The notes below the pieces were generated by a model that did not search any database, was not told the DNA's origin, and was given only the letters and a program-made list of their open reading frames with translations. The translations under genes and the position numbers were made by a program. A stretch of DNA of 13,784 nucleotides. Source: an uncultured Selenomonadales bacterium. Its GTDB lineage: Bacteria > Bacillota_C > Negativicutes > Selenomonadales > Selenomonadaceae. The stretch covers positions 1-13,784 of the forward strand of contig CAMYWI010000006.1 in NCBI GenBank assembly GCA_947302675.1. Direction: 5' to 3'. Every line of letters starts with the position of its first letter. Within the stretch, counting starts at the first letter, position 1. Positions 12,096-13,784 of this stretch are shown here, piece by piece.

Positions 12096-13784
12096 CTACG
12101 CCAACTCCTTTTTCAAAAAATCAACTCGCAACTGTTCAATGATTGGATTATCGGGATAGCGTTCATGCTCTGAATGGCAGACGTAGTACATAATTTTTAA
12201 AAGCTCTCGCGCGTTGAAGTCGGCAAATTCCTCGCGCAGGTTGCTCGCCACAATTTCAGCAAGCTCGCGAAGATTTTTCCACGCACCGTCTCCCGTGCCG
12301 CGAAAGAAATTTTTCAGGTCGTAATTTTTGCTGATAAAATCCGCCATGCCCCATTCAAAATCTAAATCGGGATTATCTAAACCGAGAATCAAATTGCGCC
12401 GAATTTCAGCACTGACGTTCGTCCGCAAGATAATTTTTTTGAGTTCCTGCAAAGTCTCTGGCGAATGTGAATCTTTCAGTAGCTCGTGTAAAATCTCGTC
12501 GGTTTGCTCAACAATCTGCGCGGGTGAAGTTGTAGACTTTTTCGGAGCCGCGTCGGGCGCAGTGAATTTCGGCAAGCGACAAAGAATTGCTTCCTGCCAG
12601 TCGTTTTGATAAACGGCGGCAGTTCCCGTTGGAAGTTTGGATATTTCCAAGATTTGCTTGTCGGATAGAGCCATTGATTGCCCGACGATTTTTCGGTCGT
12701 TGCCTTCGGGCAGTCGCAAGGCAATTTTTGTATTGGTGTTGCGAATTACTGCCGCGTCCAAAAGATCTGGTGCTTGGTCGGCGATAATGAATCCCTCGCC
12801 ATAAGTGCGAATTTCGGCTATGGAGTTCGTCAGCATTTCAACGGATTTTCCCTGCAGGTTCGACGATTCCGCGCTTTGTTCGGTCGAGGTTTTTTTCAAC
12901 AGATTGTGCGCCTCTTCCAAAACGGTGATATGTTTCAGCGGCGAATTCATTTCTGTAGAGTTTGCGACGCGATATTCCTGCAACTTCAAAACGGTCAGCC
13001 CCATGATAAGAGCCTTTGTATCCATTGAGCCAACGCGGCTGATATCCAGAATAGCGTCGCTGTCGAAAAGTTTACTCAAGTCCATTTCGTTGCCAGAAAA
13101 AATTCTCCCGTTAATCCCGTTAGTCAAAGACTTGAGCCGCGCAGAAAGTGCGCCAATATAATCGCCCTTAGTGTCCGCCGAGTACTCCGAAGTTTCGACG
13201 ATATTGTTCAGCTCCCTCAACACGTCGTCGAAGGTCGGAAAGAGTCCAGGAATTTTTTTATTGACGGAGCTGTCCAAGTTCCAACCCGCCGAAATGTACG
13301 CGCGTTCAATCGAGTCTTTGAGTATGGCGGGCATTGCGGCATACATCGGCCAGCAAACGTTGAATATCTCGATAAGGCGGTCAATGTGTTCGAGGACGTG
13401 AATCTCCTCTGGGAAGGCAAAAGGATTTATCTGAACAATCGCGCCCAAGTTTGGATTGGTGCCAAAACAATTCACGGCGGGGAAAACTTTTCGATACTCG
13501 CCTTTGGCTGGCTCCACGACTAAAAACGGAATTCCTTTTTTATGAACTTCGGCGAGTAAATGATAAACGGCGTTGCTTTTGCCGGAGCCAGTCGAGCCGG
13601 TAACAAAACTGTGCATTGCCAAGCTATTCAAATCCAAAGTCACGGCGGTTTCTGTCACGTCGCCAAGATGATAAACCTTTCCAAAATTAATTCCGTCTTC
13701 GAGATGACCGTATCTCAAAACCTCCTGCGCGAAAGTCGCGTGTTGAACGACGGGCAGACCTCTCACCGAGTGATAGGGCAAACC
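12096..13784 (-). CDS. HerA/DUF87-type ATPase, 5' end outside the window
   Basis: The frame is open to the right edge; the first possible start inside (TTG at 13781) lies within the protein, so the gene is truncated here. About 562 residues are seen. Counting from that TTG, Walker A is GSTGSGKSN (62-70) and Walker B is HITVLEEAH (284-292, with the catalytic-type Glu pair). Between them is VVEPAKGEYRKVF, and after them FIIADQAP (331-338) and RNTNTKIALRL (347-357), where the sensor and arginine-finger-like residues of HerA/FtsK hexameric ATPases are expected. About 400-561 is a helical C-terminal extension. Known relatives are hexameric DNA or protein translocases. The missing N-terminal part should hold a HAS-barrel or another adaptor domain. 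The stop abuts the nuclease start, which suggests the ATPase handles, loads or works with that nuclease. Confidence 0.9.
   Translation of the reverse strand, partial: GLPYHSVRGLPVVQHATFAQEVLRYGHLEDGINFGKVYHLGDVTETAVTLDLNSLAMHSFVTGSTGSGKSNAVYHLLAEVHKKGIPFLVVEPAKGEYRKVFPAVNCFGTNPNLGAIVQINPFAFPEEIHVLEHIDRLIEIFNVCWPMYAAMPAILKDSIERAYISAGWNLDSSVNKKIPGLFPTFDDVLRELNNIVETSEYSADTKGDYIGALSARLKSLTNGINGRIFSGNEMDLSKLFDSDAILDISRVGSMDTKALIMGLTVLKLQEYRVANSTEMNSPLKHITVLEEAHNLLKKTSTEQSAESSNLQGKSVEMLTNSIAEIRTYGEGFIIADQAPDLLDAAVIRNTNTKIALRLPEGNDRKIVGQSMALSDKQILEISKLPTGTAAVYQNDWQEAILCRLPKFTAPDAAPKKSTTSPAQIVEQTDEILHELLKDSHSPETLQELKKIILRTNVSAEIRRNLILGLDNPDLDFEWGMADFISKNYDLKNFFRGTGDGAWKNLRELAEIVASNLREEFADFNARELLKIMYYVCHSEHERYPDNPIIEQLRVDFLKKELA

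Overview
The window is a dense, single-direction block: every supported gene lies on the minus strand, so transcription runs from the right edge (base 13784) to the left edge (base 1). Nearly every gene has a strong GGAGG-type ribosome binding site. Gene junctions are tight (4-base ATGA overlaps, TAATG, an abutting stop and start, gaps of 4-33 bases). The SD-dominated translation, balanced base composition with many A/T-tracts, an anaerobe-type radical SAM protein and a SUFU-family immunity protein suggest an anaerobic Firmicute, perhaps a gut or rumen Negativicute. This host assignment is inference only. No ribosomal, tRNA, CRISPR or insertion-sequence features were seen; the content reads as an accessory defence/conflict region.

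Right module (10956-13784): a HerA/DUF87-type ATPase, cut off at its 5' end by the window edge, is followed without a gap by a 188-residue GH-E (HNH/EndoVII superfamily) nuclease toxin and then by a SUFU-family immunity protein. This looks like an ATPase-toxin-immunity cassette.

Intergenic region (10821-10955): it holds a likely extended -10 promoter reading leftward, bracketed by an inverted repeat whose downstream arm overlaps the ribosome binding site of the next gene.

Left module (1-10820): a nine-gene operon opening with a ZorA-like MotA/TolQ/ExbB channel protein with a long coiled-coil tail and a ZorB-like MotB/OmpA protein. In known Zorya systems these form a peptidoglycan-anchored, ion-driven motor that senses phage attack. 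The usual Zorya effectors (ZorC, the ZorD helicase/nuclease, the ZorE HNH nuclease) are not seen here. Instead come a 70-residue basic protein, a 418-residue unrecognised protein, a 925-residue Hsp70/actin-fold ATPase with a large N-terminal extension, a 402-residue coiled-coil protein with three 19-residue repeats, a radical SAM protein of the NrdG/Fer4_12 type, a 486-residue coiled-coil protein with a C-terminal globular domain, a 256-residue helical/coiled-coil protein, and the start of one more gene that leaves the window.

Working model (inference): the ZorAB-like motor acts as an envelope sensor and passes a signal along its tail to a cytoplasmic complex of Hsp70-like ATPase and coiled-coil proteins, with the radical SAM protein as modifying enzyme or effector. 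This combination does not match a Zorya type I know and is the best candidate in the window for an undescribed system.
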